Of a stretch of 64,000 nucleotides of DNA, positions 1-7,921 are shown in pieces. Location: positions 1 to 64,000 of the forward strand of contig JBCBRS010000012.1 of the NCBI GenBank assembly GCA_039819545.1, written 5' to 3'. Numbering within the stretch: position 1 is the first letter of the stretch; the number at the start of each line of letters is the position of its first letter. The position numbers and the translations under genes were made by a program. The notes beneath the pieces are model-generated. The model saw only the letters and a list, made by a program, of their open reading frames with translations. It ran no database searches and was not told the origin of the DNA. This DNA is from CALLPQ01 sp039819545 (GTDB taxonomy: Bacteria; Pseudomonadota; Alphaproteobacteria; Caulobacterales; Parvularculaceae).

Positions 1-60
1 AGAAAACTCCTTATCGTCCTCAATGCCATGATGAAAAATAAAACCGTCTATCAATCTTGA
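1..60 (+). CDS. C-terminal tail of an IS110-type transposase (cut by window edge)
   Basis: The first 60 bases are open in frame 1 and end in TGA at 58-60. The peptide contains KLLIVLNAMMKNKTVYQS. A closing RKLL-ILNAM segment is typical of the C-terminus of IS110/IS1111-family DEDD transposases, which are short of inverted repeats and insert by a site-specific mechanism. Only 19 residues are visible, so the family call rests on that motif. The coding end lies 16 bases from the end of the convergent FrhB gene, so an element probably borders this operon on the left. Confidence 0.55.
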   Translation, partial: RKLLIVLNAMMKNKTVYQS

Positions 61-76
61 GAACAGTTGCCGGGTC

Positions 77-1333
77 TTACGCCCGGGGACACGGCGTTTC
101 CTTTTCATCTGCATCCGCCACCCCTGATTGCTCACCCTCTTGCGGCGTCAGGCCATAAGGTGCCGCGAGGGCCCAGACATGGGACGGGATCATTGCCTTC
201 ATTCGGCGCGGTGCAGCGCGGCGGAGATGGAGGATCGTTTCCGCTGCTTTCATCTCCACGCGTGCGCGGGCAAACTCAAGGCCGCGCGGACCGATCTTTG
301 GCATCAGCCAAGCCACAATTGGGCGCACCCAGTCTGGCATACCGCGAACCGGCAGGCCGCCCGCCGCTCGCTCGGTATTGGCAATAAATCCGTTCACCGA
401 TGAGGCGCGCTTACCTTTTTCCGTCAAAGGCCGAACTGTCAGTAGAGGCTCAAGGAGCGAAAGGAGCTCAGCGCCACGGTCATTGCGCACGATTAGCCAC
501 TGGTCACCATCTCCGCCCATATAGCCAATGGTGATATCCGCAAGGCTATTGGTATAATCAACACAGGTTTTACAGGTGAGGGGAAAAAAGTCTGGCGGCA
601 AGTCGGATAAGGGCAGCTTCAAGAAGGGGATCAGTTGCGTGCGACCATCCTGAAAGCGTAATTCCACCTGATAGTCGGCCCGAAACTCCAGATAGGTGAT
701 TGTTTCGGGTGCGGTGGAAAGTTTTGACAAGAAGGTATGAAAGTTCTGCGTTGTCGTATTATCCGAACACGGCGTTCCGATGACGAAAAGCCGTGAGAAG
801 CCAAGTTCGGTTTCCAGCGCACGCAACGCATAAACCTGACAGGGGATACCAATCACCGCGAGGCGCTCAAAGCCGCGCGCTTTTGCCTGGTCAAGCAGCG
901 CCAGGAGGGGCGCATACCCCATCCGCATACCGCGCACCCGGGCCATGTCGTTGGCGTCGGTGATCAAGACAGGCTCGGGACGCCAGCGATCATCCCTATG
1001 CGGGGCAACGGTCAGGATCGCGTCCACAAGATCATGCTTGAGAAGCTCTTCGCCCAGCGTTGTGGTGATGCCGCTCCATTGCGCACCTTTTTTACCTGGC
1101 TCGATGCGCGCGCGCAGCATCTGGCGGGTGACGCCAAAAAACCGTTCGTCACCGGGCCCTGCCACGCGGGTCCGGCCATGCACCGCGCGCTCAAGCCGGG
1201 GGTAGTCCGGGTCAATAAACTGGCAGGCGCGCCCGCACACTTTGGGATCGCTGGAGCGGGAGATCCCGCAGTCCGTACACAGATGACGGTCTGGCGCCTT
1301 TGCCGTTGCGATCTCAGGCGCGAGCGGTTCCAT
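77..1333 (-). CDS. FrhB-type iron-sulfur flavoprotein (coenzyme F420 hydrogenase beta-subunit family, BciB-like)
   Basis: 418 aa. Cysteines C19, C22, C33 and C37 (CTDCG, CGRAC), a GIPCQ motif near residue 163 and CKTC near residue 255 form the cysteine set expected to bind [4Fe-4S] clusters next to FAD. Known relatives reduce F420, divinyl-chlorophyllide (BciB) or hydroxymethyl-chlorophyll. No F420 or bacteriochlorophyll gene is visible in this window, so the substrate cannot be named. The ATG shares one base with the stop codon of the upstream TIGR02301 gene (TAATG), which implies translational coupling. The operon reads Nudix, TIGR02301, this gene. The family call is firm, the physiological role is open. 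Confidence 0.85.
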   Translation of the reverse strand: MEPLAPEIATAKAPDRHLCTDCGISRSSDPKVCGRACQFIDPDYPRLERAVHGRTRVAGPGDERFFGVTRQMLRARIEPGKKGAQWSGITTTLGEELLKHDLVDAILTVAPHRDDRWRPEPVLITDANDMARVRGMRMGYAPLLALLDQAKARGFERLAVIGIPCQVYALRALETELGFSRLFVIGTPCSDNTTTQNFHTFLSKLSTAPETITYLEFRADYQVELRFQDGRTQLIPFLKLPLSDLPPDFFPLTCKTCVDYTNSLADITIGYMGGDGDQWLIVRNDRGAELLSLLEPLLTVRPLTEKGKRASSVNGFIANTERAAGGLPVRGMPDWVRPIVAWLMPKIGPRGLEFARARVEMKAAETILHLRRAAPRRMKAMIPSHVWALAAPYGLTPQEGEQSGVADADEKETPCPRA

Positions 1334-1764
1334 TAGCGGCGATTACCGCCGGTGCTTGCGTCTGACCGAAAGGTGGCAGTCAGACGCTGGACAATGGCAT
1401 TGCCCTCAAAGGCAAGATCTTTGCTGCGCCGCTGCGCCTCGCGAGAGCAAGTGGGATATTGCTGCGCCGTGGCGTCAAACCCCTCATTAAACCGGGTCAC
1501 CATTTGAAAATGCGTATCGCGATCCGGTTCCTCCAATTCGATCAGGGTCTGCATACGCTCGCGCCAGATATTGGTTTCGCGTTTGGGCGCGCAGGTGCGG
1601 CGCAAATGATGGAGTTGGCCAAAAATACCGGATAGGGAAATCAGATCCTGCTGGCGTTGCACATAGGCTTCATACTGAACGAGGGCGCTTCGCGCCGCGG
1701 GCTCGTTAAGGGTCAGTGCGCCAACGATAAGACCAAGCAGCAGGATGGGACGATAACGGTACAT
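1333..1764 (-). CDS. TIGR02301 family exported protein
   Basis: 143 aa with an N-terminal hydrophobic segment (residues about 7-20) that should act as signal peptide or anchor. The body contains GIFGQLHHLRRTC, WRERMQTLIELE and RFNEGF, followed by a second cysteine (YPTCS). Spacing of the two cysteines and the W-R-RM-LI pattern match the alphaproteobacterial family TIGR02301, whose function is unknown. It lies 13 bases after the Nudix gene and overlaps the FrhB gene by one base, so all three are probably one transcript. Nothing in the sequence points to an enzyme activity. The paired cysteines may form a disulfide in the periplasm (inference). Confidence 0.75.
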   Translation of the reverse strand: MYRYRPILLLGLIVGALTLNEPAARSALVQYEAYVQRQQDLISLSGIFGQLHHLRRTCAPKRETNIWRERMQTLIELEEPDRDTHFQMVTRFNEGFDATAQQYPTCSREAQRRSKDLAFEGNAIVQRLTATFRSDASTGGNRR

Positions 1765-1777
1765 GGTAGGGTCTCCG

Positions 1778-2284
1778 CTAGCGGATCAGCAGATGATGGG
1801 CGCGGCGGTGGGCGGCGGTTTGTACCGCTGTGCGGGTCGTGTCCCAGCCGATCCTGTCGATGGCATCGTGTAACGGCAAAAACATCGCATCAGCTGCATC
1901 ATCGCCGGGAACCGGTTCACCGCTTACCCAATTTGCCACAAAATCGATCATCAGAAAGTGCGGGTCACCGGGAAGCTTAGCCTCGCGTCCGGGCTCATGT
2001 ATAGTGTCGTTATCTGTCACGTTAATAGGGTATGTGCGCGGCAAGAACTCGTAAACCTTCAAAAAGCCGATAATTTCAATGGTAACGCCTGTCTCCTCGG
2101 CAACCTCCCGGTGCACCGCCGCTTCAAGGCTCTCGCCATAATGGATGCCGCCGCCGGGGATCGACCAGTGCCCCATAAAGGGCGGCTTGCCTCGCTTAAT
2201 CAGCAAAACCTCATCACCGCGAAAGATAACGGCCCCCACACCAGCGCGGATGGCCCCTTGCGGTGCTGAATGGCTATCATTCAT
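1778..2284 (-). CDS. Nudix hydrolase
   Basis: 168 aa from the ATG at 2284. The frame is open for a further 195 codons upstream, but that part runs antisense through the HMCES gene and has no family character. The Nudix box is complete at residues 45-67 (GGIHYGESLEA...REVAEETGV), so a metal-dependent pyrophosphohydrolase of a nucleoside-diphosphate-linked substrate is expected. The C-terminal RRAHHLLIR tail is basic. The start lies 27 bases from the divergent HMCES start, so the two genes share one very short promoter region. It is first gene of the Nudix/TIGR02301/FrhB operon. The precise substrate cannot be read from sequence. Confidence 0.85.
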   Translation of the reverse strand: MNDSHSAPQGAIRAGVGAVIFRGDEVLLIKRGKPPFMGHWSIPGGGIHYGESLEAAVHREVAEETGVTIEIIGFLKVYEFLPRTYPINVTDNDTIHEPGREAKLPGDPHFLMIDFVANWVSGEPVPGDDAADAMFLPLHDAIDRIGWDTTRTAVQTAAHRRAHHLLIR

Positions 2285-2311
2285 GGGGCAATTCCCTATG
2301 CTGAAGAGAGT

Positions 2312-3025
2312 ATGTGCGGACGCTTTACCCTGACCGATAGTCCCGATGAAATCGCGCGCCATTTCAGTGTTGGTGTAACCGATAACTTTCCCGCGCGATA
2401 CAATATTGCTCCCACACAGGCCATTGCCGTGATCCGAACCGGGGAGGGGCCGGACCCGCAGGCCCGTACCAAGCGATTTTATCACTTGATGCGCTGGGGC
2501 TTTCTGCCTGCCTGGGCTGGAAAGCCCGGCACGACGTTTACCAGGCCGCTGATCAATGCCCGCTCTGAAACCGTGATGGAAAAACGCACTTTTTCGTCGG
2601 CATTCAAACGGCGCCGGTGTCTGGTACCGGCAAACGGGTATTTTGAATGGACAACCGAAAACCGCAAAAAGCAGCCCTGGTATATTCACCCTACGGATGA
2701 TGAGGATCGACTTTTTGGTTTTGCCGCCATCTGGGAGACTTATCTTGATCCTGGCGGCGGGGAGATGGACGGTGTCGCCATCCTGACCACCGCCGCCAGC
2801 GAGGCGTTGCGCCCCCTTCATGGCCGCGAGCCCGTTGTCATTCCGCCTGAAGACTATGGGCGCTGGCAATCGACCGATGAAACAGACTGTGAGACCCTTT
2901 TACCCTTGCTACACCCCGCGCCGGAGGGGTTTTGGCAATGGCATAAAGTAACCCCCGATGTGGGCAATGTGCGCAATGAAGGGGCAGTGTTGATCAAGCC
3001 TTATGGGCAGATGGGGTTATTATAG
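2312..3025 (+). CDS. yedK: SOS response-associated peptidase / HMCES (SRAP) family, abasic-site sensor
   Basis: 237 aa. The start at 2312 is chosen because SRAP proteins need cysteine at position 2 after removal of Met (MCGRFTL here); a 14-codon upstream extension would bury it. Further family motifs are NARSETV, ANGYFEW with the catalytic glutamate, and the HGREPVVIPPED region containing the active-site histidine. The family forms a thiazolidine DNA-protein crosslink with abasic sites in single-stranded DNA. Length fits bacterial YedK (about 220-240 aa). It is divergent from the Nudix gene with 27 bases between starts. I see no clear LexA box in that gap, so SOS control is not shown. Confidence 0.9.
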   Translation: MCGRFTLTDSPDEIARHFSVGVTDNFPARYNIAPTQAIAVIRTGEGPDPQARTKRFYHLMRWGFLPAWAGKPGTTFTRPLINARSETVMEKRTFSSAFKRRRCLVPANGYFEWTTENRKKQPWYIHPTDDEDRLFGFAAIWETYLDPGGGEMDGVAILTTAASEALRPLHGREPVVIPPEDYGRWQSTDETDCETLLPLLHPAPEGFWQWHKVTPDVGNVRNEGAVLIKPYGQMGLL

Positions 3026-3070
3026 ATATCGGTGTGCCTGCGACAGTGCCGCCATGATCGCTGGGTAGCA

Positions 3071-3883
3071 TTACCTCTTCTTTGTCGCCTTTTTGGCTGG
3101 AGGCTTTGGGGCAGGCTGGGGGCGGGTGAAGACCCATCGATCATCGCTGCTTTCACCTTCATTGAGGCGATAGCCTTCGCTATCAAAACCGCGCAGGTCA
3201 CGATGATCCGTCAACCGATGTTCCAGGGCCCAGCGCGCCATCAGGCCCCGGGCGCGTTTGGCAAAGAACTGCAGCTGCCGCAATTTGCCGTCTTTTTCTT
3301 CCTTGAAAATGGGCGTCACGATGGGTGCCTTCAGAGCCCCTTTGGTGACCACAGAAAAATATTCATTGGAGGCGAGGTTCACCACGGTTGGGTCGCCATG
3401 ATCCTTGAGCGCCTTGTTGATTTCTATGGAAACTTTATCGCCCCAAAAATCATAGAGGGAGGTGCCGCGCGCAGTCTTTAGCCGTGTGCCCATCTCAAGG
3501 CGGTAGGGCTCAATGGCATCGAGTGGGCGCAGAGCCCCATAAAGTCCAGAGAGTATCCGCAAATGATCCTGTGCGAAGGACAGTGTGTCCGCGTCCAGCG
3601 TCTTGGCATCAAGCCCCAGATAAACGTCTCCATTAAAGGCAAGCGCCGCCTGTTTTTTCTGGGCGCCGCGCTCGCCTGCCTTGAACATCTGAAAGCGCTC
3701 ATAATTCAGCTGTGCCAACTGATCAGAGATATTCATGAGACGTTTCAAGTCGCCGGTCCTCAATTGTGCCGTCACCTGCGAAAGTGCTTTGGTATCGGCG
3801 AGAAGGCGGGGGCGGGTTGGCGCGGGCAAATGATCAACTGGTGTAAAATCGAGGTTCTTGGCCGGTGACAGAAGCATCAACAT
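3071..3883 (-). CDS. yaaA: Peroxide stress protein YaaA (UPF0246/DUF328)
   Basis: 270 aa. The start MLMLLSPAKNLDF is diagnostic, since YaaA proteins begin with a variant of M-LLSPAK-LD. Later motifs such as LYGALRPLD and YRLEMGT and the KR-rich tail also match. In Escherichia coli YaaA lowers intracellular free iron and so limits Fenton damage during peroxide stress. Length is near the family norm (about 255-260) with an extra basic C-terminal tail (PPAKKATKKR). It follows the FAD oxidase gene by 29 bases on the same strand and may be cotranscribed. No OxyR-type site was identified. Confidence 0.9.
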   Translation of the reverse strand: MLMLLSPAKNLDFTPVDHLPAPTRPRLLADTKALSQVTAQLRTGDLKRLMNISDQLAQLNYERFQMFKAGERGAQKKQAALAFNGDVYLGLDAKTLDADTLSFAQDHLRILSGLYGALRPLDAIEPYRLEMGTRLKTARGTSLYDFWGDKVSIEINKALKDHGDPTVVNLASNEYFSVVTKGALKAPIVTPIFKEEKDGKLRQLQFFAKRARGLMARWALEHRLTDHRDLRGFDSEGYRLNEGESSDDRWVFTRPQPAPKPPAKKATKKR

Positions 3884-3912
3884 GAGGCGTAAAAGTCCTT
3901 ACTCGGGTGACC

Positions 3913-5352
3913 TTAATGGTCGTCGGTTGGGGGCACCACCAGCTTACCGGGATTGAGAAGACCCGCCGGATCAAAGGTGCGTTTTATCGCGTGCATCATC
4001 GCCATCTCAACAGGGCTTTTTCGTGCGGCCATTTTATCCAGCTTGTGTTGCCCGATTCCATGCTCGGCGGAAATTGAGCCGTTAAACTCATCGATCACGT
4101 CATAAACAGCATTTTCAATGGTCGGCACATGGGGGTCCAGCGCGTCGTCTCCGGCGCCCGCCGGGGGCAACACATCGTAATGCACATTGCCGTCACCCAC
4201 ATGGCCAAAGGCGATGGGCCGGGCGCCGGGAACAAGCGCCGTTACCGCTCGGTCAGCCGCTGCCAGAAACGCGGGGATCTGATGGACGGGCACGGACACA
4301 TCATGGCGCGCGCCCTTTGCCTCGTGGTTCATGGCCTCCGAAATGGAATGGCGCAAATGCCAGAAATCACTGGCTTGCCGGTCATTTTGCGCAATGGCGG
4401 CATCGGTAATGACGGATTTCTCCAGCGCATCGGTGAGCAAGTGCTCGCCCATGGCAGTGAGATTTGTGCCCTTGCCAGCGCTCAATTCCACCAGCGCATA
4501 AATCGGATACGCCGCCGCCAGCGGATCACGCGCCCCTGGGATAGTGTTCAGAACAAGCTCAAGACAGGGGCGTGCCATAAATTCAAAGCTGGAGACAAGC
4601 CCGCCCGTTGCCTGCTGTGTCAGGGACAGAAAGTCGATCACCGCTTCGGGGGTTTGAAGCCCGGCGACCAGAGTTAACTTTTCTTCTGCCTGCGGATAGA
4701 GCTTCAGAACGGCGCGCGTGACGATGCCAAGTGTGCCTTCACCGCCGATAAAAAGCTGCTTGAGATCGTAACCGGTATTGTTTTTTCGCAGCGCGTTGAG
4801 CCCATTCCAAATCTCCCCGCTGGGCAGCACAACTTCGAGGCCCATCACAAGCTCGCGGGTATTGCCATAGCGCAGGACATTCACACCGCCCGCATTGGTG
4901 GAGATCACCCCGCCAATCTGGCAAGAGCCTTCCGAGCCGATTGAAAGGGGAAAGAGGCAGTTTTCTGCGGCTGCCGCATCCTGCACGGCGCTGAGCGTGA
5001 CGCCCGCGTCAACCAGCATAGTCTTGCTGAGTCCTGACACTTCATGGATTGTCCGCATGCGGCTGAGTGAGAGCAGGATTTCTCCGCCTAGCGGGATCTG
5101 ACCGCCCACCAGACCGGTATTGCCCCCTTGGGGCGTGATGGCGATCCGGTTTTTTGCGCAATAGGTGACGATGGCCGCAACTTCTTGCGTGCTGGCCGGG
5201 CTGACCACAAGGGCGGGCGTGCCGGTCCAGCGTTTGCGCCATTCGGTCAAATAGGGTGCCTGGTCTTCGGCGGGCACGATACCGCGGGGGCCGGTGATAC
5301 TGGCCATGGCGTCAACCAGAGCGGCGGTTGCGTGCGCGTGATCAATCGACAT
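3913..5352 (-). CDS. FAD-binding oxidase, D-2-hydroxyacid dehydrogenase type (GlcD/DLD family)
   Basis: 479 aa. The N-terminal PCMH-type FAD domain is marked by PQGGNTGLVGGQIP near residue 80, and GSEGSCQIGGVISTNAGG supports it. The C-terminal FAD-oxidase domain carries HVGDGNVHYD near residue 385 and SAEHGIGQHK near 432. This layout is shared by D-lactate, D-2-hydroxyglutarate and glycolate dehydrogenases; the closest motif fit is the D-2-hydroxyglutarate/D-lactate type, but the substrate cannot be fixed. It is a single chain without an Fe-S partner next to it. It is divergent from the aminotransferase gene and upstream of yaaA on its own strand. Confidence 0.85.
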   Translation of the reverse strand: MSIDHAHATAALVDAMASITGPRGIVPAEDQAPYLTEWRKRWTGTPALVVSPASTQEVAAIVTYCAKNRIAITPQGGNTGLVGGQIPLGGEILLSLSRMRTIHEVSGLSKTMLVDAGVTLSAVQDAAAAENCLFPLSIGSEGSCQIGGVISTNAGGVNVLRYGNTRELVMGLEVVLPSGEIWNGLNALRKNNTGYDLKQLFIGGEGTLGIVTRAVLKLYPQAEEKLTLVAGLQTPEAVIDFLSLTQQATGGLVSSFEFMARPCLELVLNTIPGARDPLAAAYPIYALVELSAGKGTNLTAMGEHLLTDALEKSVITDAAIAQNDRQASDFWHLRHSISEAMNHEAKGARHDVSVPVHQIPAFLAAADRAVTALVPGARPIAFGHVGDGNVHYDVLPPAGAGDDALDPHVPTIENAVYDVIDEFNGSISAEHGIGQHKLDKMAARKSPVEMAMMHAIKRTFDPAGLLNPGKLVVPPTDDH

Positions 5353-5467
5353 TGTTGTTCCTTCGTTCGTCTCTCGGAAAATAAAGACGATGGCGGTGAA
5401 TCACTAGGGGGTGGGCCGATGAAACTGGGGCTTTTGATGCGGCGCGGCGCAGTGCTAGCCTGTGACC

Positions 5468-6415
5468 ATGACCGATGATCAAAATAGCCAAAATGCCGCG
5501 CCCCATGGCGTCCATGATTATGTGGATGACCCGCGCAATGCCCACATCCTGATTTGCGTCAATGGCGAGATGGTACCGCGGGATGAGGCGCGGGTTTCGG
5601 TTTTTGATTCCGGCTATATTCTGGGGGACGGCGTATGGGAGGGCATACGGATTGTCGATGGCGGCGTTGCTTTTCTGGATGCCCATTTGAAGCGGCTCTA
5701 TGACGGGGCAAAAACGCTGGATATGGATATCGGGCTCAGCCCTGATGCCCTGACCCAGCGTATCTTTGCGTGCCTCACCGCCAACGCCATGACCGATGGC
5801 GTGCACATGCGTCTCATGGTAACGCGCGGTATCAAAAAGACACCCTATCAGGGACCCCGATTTACCATCGGTACACCAACAATCGTCATGATCCCGGAGT
5901 ATAAGGCGCCCGTTCCCGGTGTTATCGAGAAAGGGCAATCGTTATTTACGGTCCATGTGCGCCGAACGGGGCCTGCCGAACAGGATCAAAAGCTCAACTC
6001 TCACTCTAAACTGAATTGCATTCTGGCGTGTATTCAGGCCGATAAGGCGGGTGCTGATGAAGCGTTGATGCTGGACCCTGACGGTTTTGTTGCCACGTGC
6101 AATTCAACGCATTTTTTCATTGTGCGTGAGGGAGCGCTATGGACCTCGCCGCCGGATTATTGCCTCGGCGGTATCACGCGCGGCAATATTATTGCCGAGG
6201 CAAAGGCCGGTGGCATTGTGGTAAACGAAAAGCGTTTTTCGCTGCATGATGTGTATACCGCTGAGGAGGCATTTATCACCGGCACGTTTGCTGGCGTTAG
6301 TCCGGTGCGCGAAATTGATGGCCGCGTCCTCACCCACCTTGATGGGCCGGTGACAAAAATACTTCGTGAACGGTATAAAGCGCTGGTGAGCAGGTCACTG
6401 ACGCCCATCCAGTGA
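5468..6415 (+). CDS. PLP-dependent class IV aminotransferase (branched-chain / D-amino acid type)
   Basis: 315 aa from the ATG at 5468; an in-frame GTG six bases earlier is an alternative. VNGEMVPRDEARVSVFDSG is the usual N-terminal segment and the PLP lysine lies in LNSHSKLN. The segment that in BCAT and D-alanine aminotransferase reads TEG-S--NFF is here ATCNSTHFF, so the usual glutamate facing the pyridine nitrogen is replaced by cysteine. I believe this is shared by a subgroup of class IV enzymes, but I cannot check it here. The gene stands alone, with no D-amino-acid or ilv genes near. Substrate undecided between branched-chain and D-amino acids. Confidence 0.8.
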   Translation: MTDDQNSQNAAPHGVHDYVDDPRNAHILICVNGEMVPRDEARVSVFDSGYILGDGVWEGIRIVDGGVAFLDAHLKRLYDGAKTLDMDIGLSPDALTQRIFACLTANAMTDGVHMRLMVTRGIKKTPYQGPRFTIGTPTIVMIPEYKAPVPGVIEKGQSLFTVHVRRTGPAEQDQKLNSHSKLNCILACIQADKAGADEALMLDPDGFVATCNSTHFFIVREGALWTSPPDYCLGGITRGNIIAEAKAGGIVVNEKRFSLHDVYTAEEAFITGTFAGVSPVREIDGRVLTHLDGPVTKILRERYKALVSRSLTPIQ

Positions 6416-6534
6416 GCAAAAACAACTGCGTCAATGGCGGTTTGTATGAGCGCCGAGGTTAACGCCCCGGTAACACACTTTCCCTTGCCAAGGTCTGCGT
6501 TTCATGTCAGCTTTTTCAGATTGTTTTAGCAAAC

Positions 6535-6548
6535 GAAAGGAGGTGATC
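6535..6548 (+). promoter_or_regulatory. Exceptionally long Shine-Dalgarno sequence (14 nt)
   Basis: GAAAGGAGGTGATC is, from memory of the alphaproteobacterial 16S rRNA 3' end, complementary to it over all 14 bases. Ordinary sites pair over 4-6. The core GGAGG ends seven bases before the ATG at 6551. A CCTCCT at 6635-6640, just after the small ORF, could pair with the same bases in the transcript and mask them. Confidence 0.7.
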
Positions 6549-6550
6549 GA

Positions 6551-6634
6551 ATGTCGAGTGAGATCAAACGCAAGGCTTCGAATAATTTTGGTGGTGCTGT
6601 GATGAAGCGGGAGCAACCTTCCCTTCGCCACTAA
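6551..6634 (+). CDS. Small ORF, 27 aa, basic, with extended Shine-Dalgarno
   Basis: ATG at 6551, TAA at 6632-6634, 27 residues. The start reads MSSEIKRKASNNFGG and the end KREQPSLRH; five lysine/arginine residues plus one histidine, no hydrophobic segment. I do not recognise the peptide. The case for translation is the 14-nt complement to the 16S tail with ideal spacing. It stands alone between the aminotransferase (stop 6415) and a run of hairpins ending in a terminator. It could be a functional micropeptide, a leader peptide, or the decoy part of an RNA that binds ribosomes. No homology claim is made. Confidence 0.5.
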   Translation: MSSEIKRKASNNFGGAVMKREQPSLRH

Positions 6635-6760
6635 CCTCCTCGTGGGCTGTGCCACGCTTGCCGTGGGCAGCCAGCAGGTTTTTCGAGGCTAAGCACTCAC
6701 GAGAGTGACCTTGTTCTCTTAAAAAACAGGCTTGCGAAAGGTCCTATTCCTTTCGCGGGA
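6635..6760 (+). ncRNA. Candidate structured RNA segment, three stable hairpins
   Basis: Three hairpins follow the small ORF. 6645-6672: GGCTGTGCCACG, loop CTTGC, CGTGGGCAGCC, paired apart from one internal mismatch. 6694-6707: CACTC-ACGA-GAGTG, perfect. 6734-6756: GCGAAAGG, seven-base loop, CCTTTCGC, perfect. They are followed by a Rho-independent terminator. Such a series is not expected for a plain 3' untranslated region. It does not match any RNA class I can name from sequence alone. Confidence 0.45.
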
Positions 6761-6790
6761 AAGCCGCCGGGGGCCCCGGGCGGCTTTTTT
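6761..6790 (+). terminator. Rho-independent terminator after the small-ORF/RNA locus
   Basis: AAGCCGCC at 6761-6768 pairs with GGCGGCTT at 6779-6786, with more GC pairing possible inside, and a run of six T at 6785-6790. It ends the plus-strand transcript before the convergent SleB gene. Confidence 0.8.
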
Positions 6791-6823
6791 CGTGGGCGTT
6801 TGTCTAGCGTGAAAGTAGAGACG

Positions 6824-7642
6824 TTACATACCGGCAGGTGCGGCAAAACGCACGGCCCGGTTCTTGAACCGATAAAATTTATGGGTGCCGATGGTTGCCG
6901 TGGGCGTCAGATTTGCGGCCCAGGGCGGCGTCACATAATCAGCGTGGTAGTGGGTTGCAGAGCGACTCACCGGTTTATGCAGTCCTGCCATAATGGTACC
7001 GGCCAAATCCTCCGCGGCGCGCCATTGGCGATTGCGCGAGGAGAGGCGAGCATTATCCATGGAGCCGTCGCAGGTGAAGCTGAACTGGCAACCCGTCACA
7101 CGCTCCGCGCCCTGATAAACCACATCGCAGACACTGTCCGGATAGATTGAGCTATCGACCCGGTTCAAAATCACATCGGCCACGGCCAGCTGGCCCACCC
7201 GTTTTTCTGACCGCGCCTCAAAATAAATGGCTTCGGCCATGCATTGCCGCTCGAGGGCAGCGCGGCGCGCCTGGCGCATATCATCGAATCCGACCGCAAC
7301 CATATTTTCGATTGTGGCATCTTTTATGTCAGCGCCATGGGGGGCGCCATGGGGGGCATAGTGTTTGAGAACCGACGGGCCATCAATTGCGGATTGGCGG
7401 TGACTGTCACGGATTTCTGCGGTCTCCCGGGCCATGAAGGCGGCATATTCTGCCAGCACTTGGAGCTCAGTTGCTTCAGCCTGAAGGGAGGCCTCAGCGC
7501 GGCGTACATCTTCAAGCGCCAGCGTTGCCCCATAGGCCGATGCCACCGCCGCTACCGCAAACACACCGGTGGCGGCAACACTGCGCAGTGTCCAATTTAC
7601 CTGCCAATGGCGGTAAGGATAGGGGCCGTTGTGTCGGCGCAA
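6824..7642 (-). CDS. Cell wall hydrolase, SleB type (Hydrolase_2 family)
   Basis: 272 aa. A hydrophobic segment at about residues 19-42 anchors the protein in the inner membrane or acts as an uncleaved signal. After it comes an alpha-helical linker and then the catalytic domain: CMAEAIYFEARSE, with the catalytic glutamate, GQLAVADVILNRV, and CQFSFTCDG. This is the SleB/CwlJ peptidoglycan hydrolase fold (lytic transglycosylase-like). In non-spore-forming alphaproteobacteria such proteins are assumed to remodel the wall. A repeated APHGAPHGAD segment lies in the linker near residue 95. The gene has a leader of about 100 bases with two hairpins (see 7697-7740). Confidence 0.85.
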   Translation of the reverse strand: MRRHNGPYPYRHWQVNWTLRSVAATGVFAVAAVASAYGATLALEDVRRAEASLQAEATELQVLAEYAAFMARETAEIRDSHRQSAIDGPSVLKHYAPHGAPHGADIKDATIENMVAVGFDDMRQARRAALERQCMAEAIYFEARSEKRVGQLAVADVILNRVDSSIYPDSVCDVVYQGAERVTGCQFSFTCDGSMDNARLSSRNRQWRAAEDLAGTIMAGLHKPVSRSATHYHADYVTPPWAANLTPTATIGTHKFYRFKNRAVRFAAPAGM

Positions 7643-7696
7643 AGGTCCGTCCTCAAAAACAATAAAACCGGGTATCGCCGCAGGAAACGGACAGCC

Positions 7697-7740
7697 CCTG
7701 AAAATGGTTTCAGGCGACCCTTACGAAACGGTCACCTCCT
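7697..7740 (-). promoter_or_regulatory. Structured leader of the SleB gene with orphan Shine-Dalgarno
   Basis: On the minus strand AGGAGGTGA (from 7740) is a strong Shine-Dalgarno core with no reasonable ORF behind it: GTG-ACC-GTT-TCG-TAA is only four codons. GGTGACC (7736-7730) can pair with GGTCGCC (7719-7713), allowing one GU pair, and CCTGAAA-CCAT-TTTCAGG (7714-7697) is a perfect hairpin. The two structures share GG at 7713-7714 and are therefore mutually exclusive at the edge. The coding start is 70 bases downstream. Confidence 0.4.
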
Positions 7741-7921
7741 AGCAGGAATATGCTGATGGGCCGGCGGCGAATCAAGGCGAATTCGCGCTATTTACATTTT
7801 GTTAATACGAGCGCGAGAACTTATAAGATATTGAAAATGAACGATAAAATTTATCGATAAAAGGTGTTAACCAAGCAAATATTTCAATTTGCAGGACTTT
7901 TTGATGGGCCCCTCTCAAGGG

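Noticed and set aside
2285..2869. N-terminal extension of the Nudix protein by 195 residues
   Set aside because: It is antisense to the HMCES gene, whose cysteine-2 start and motifs are certain; the Nudix fold is complete without it.
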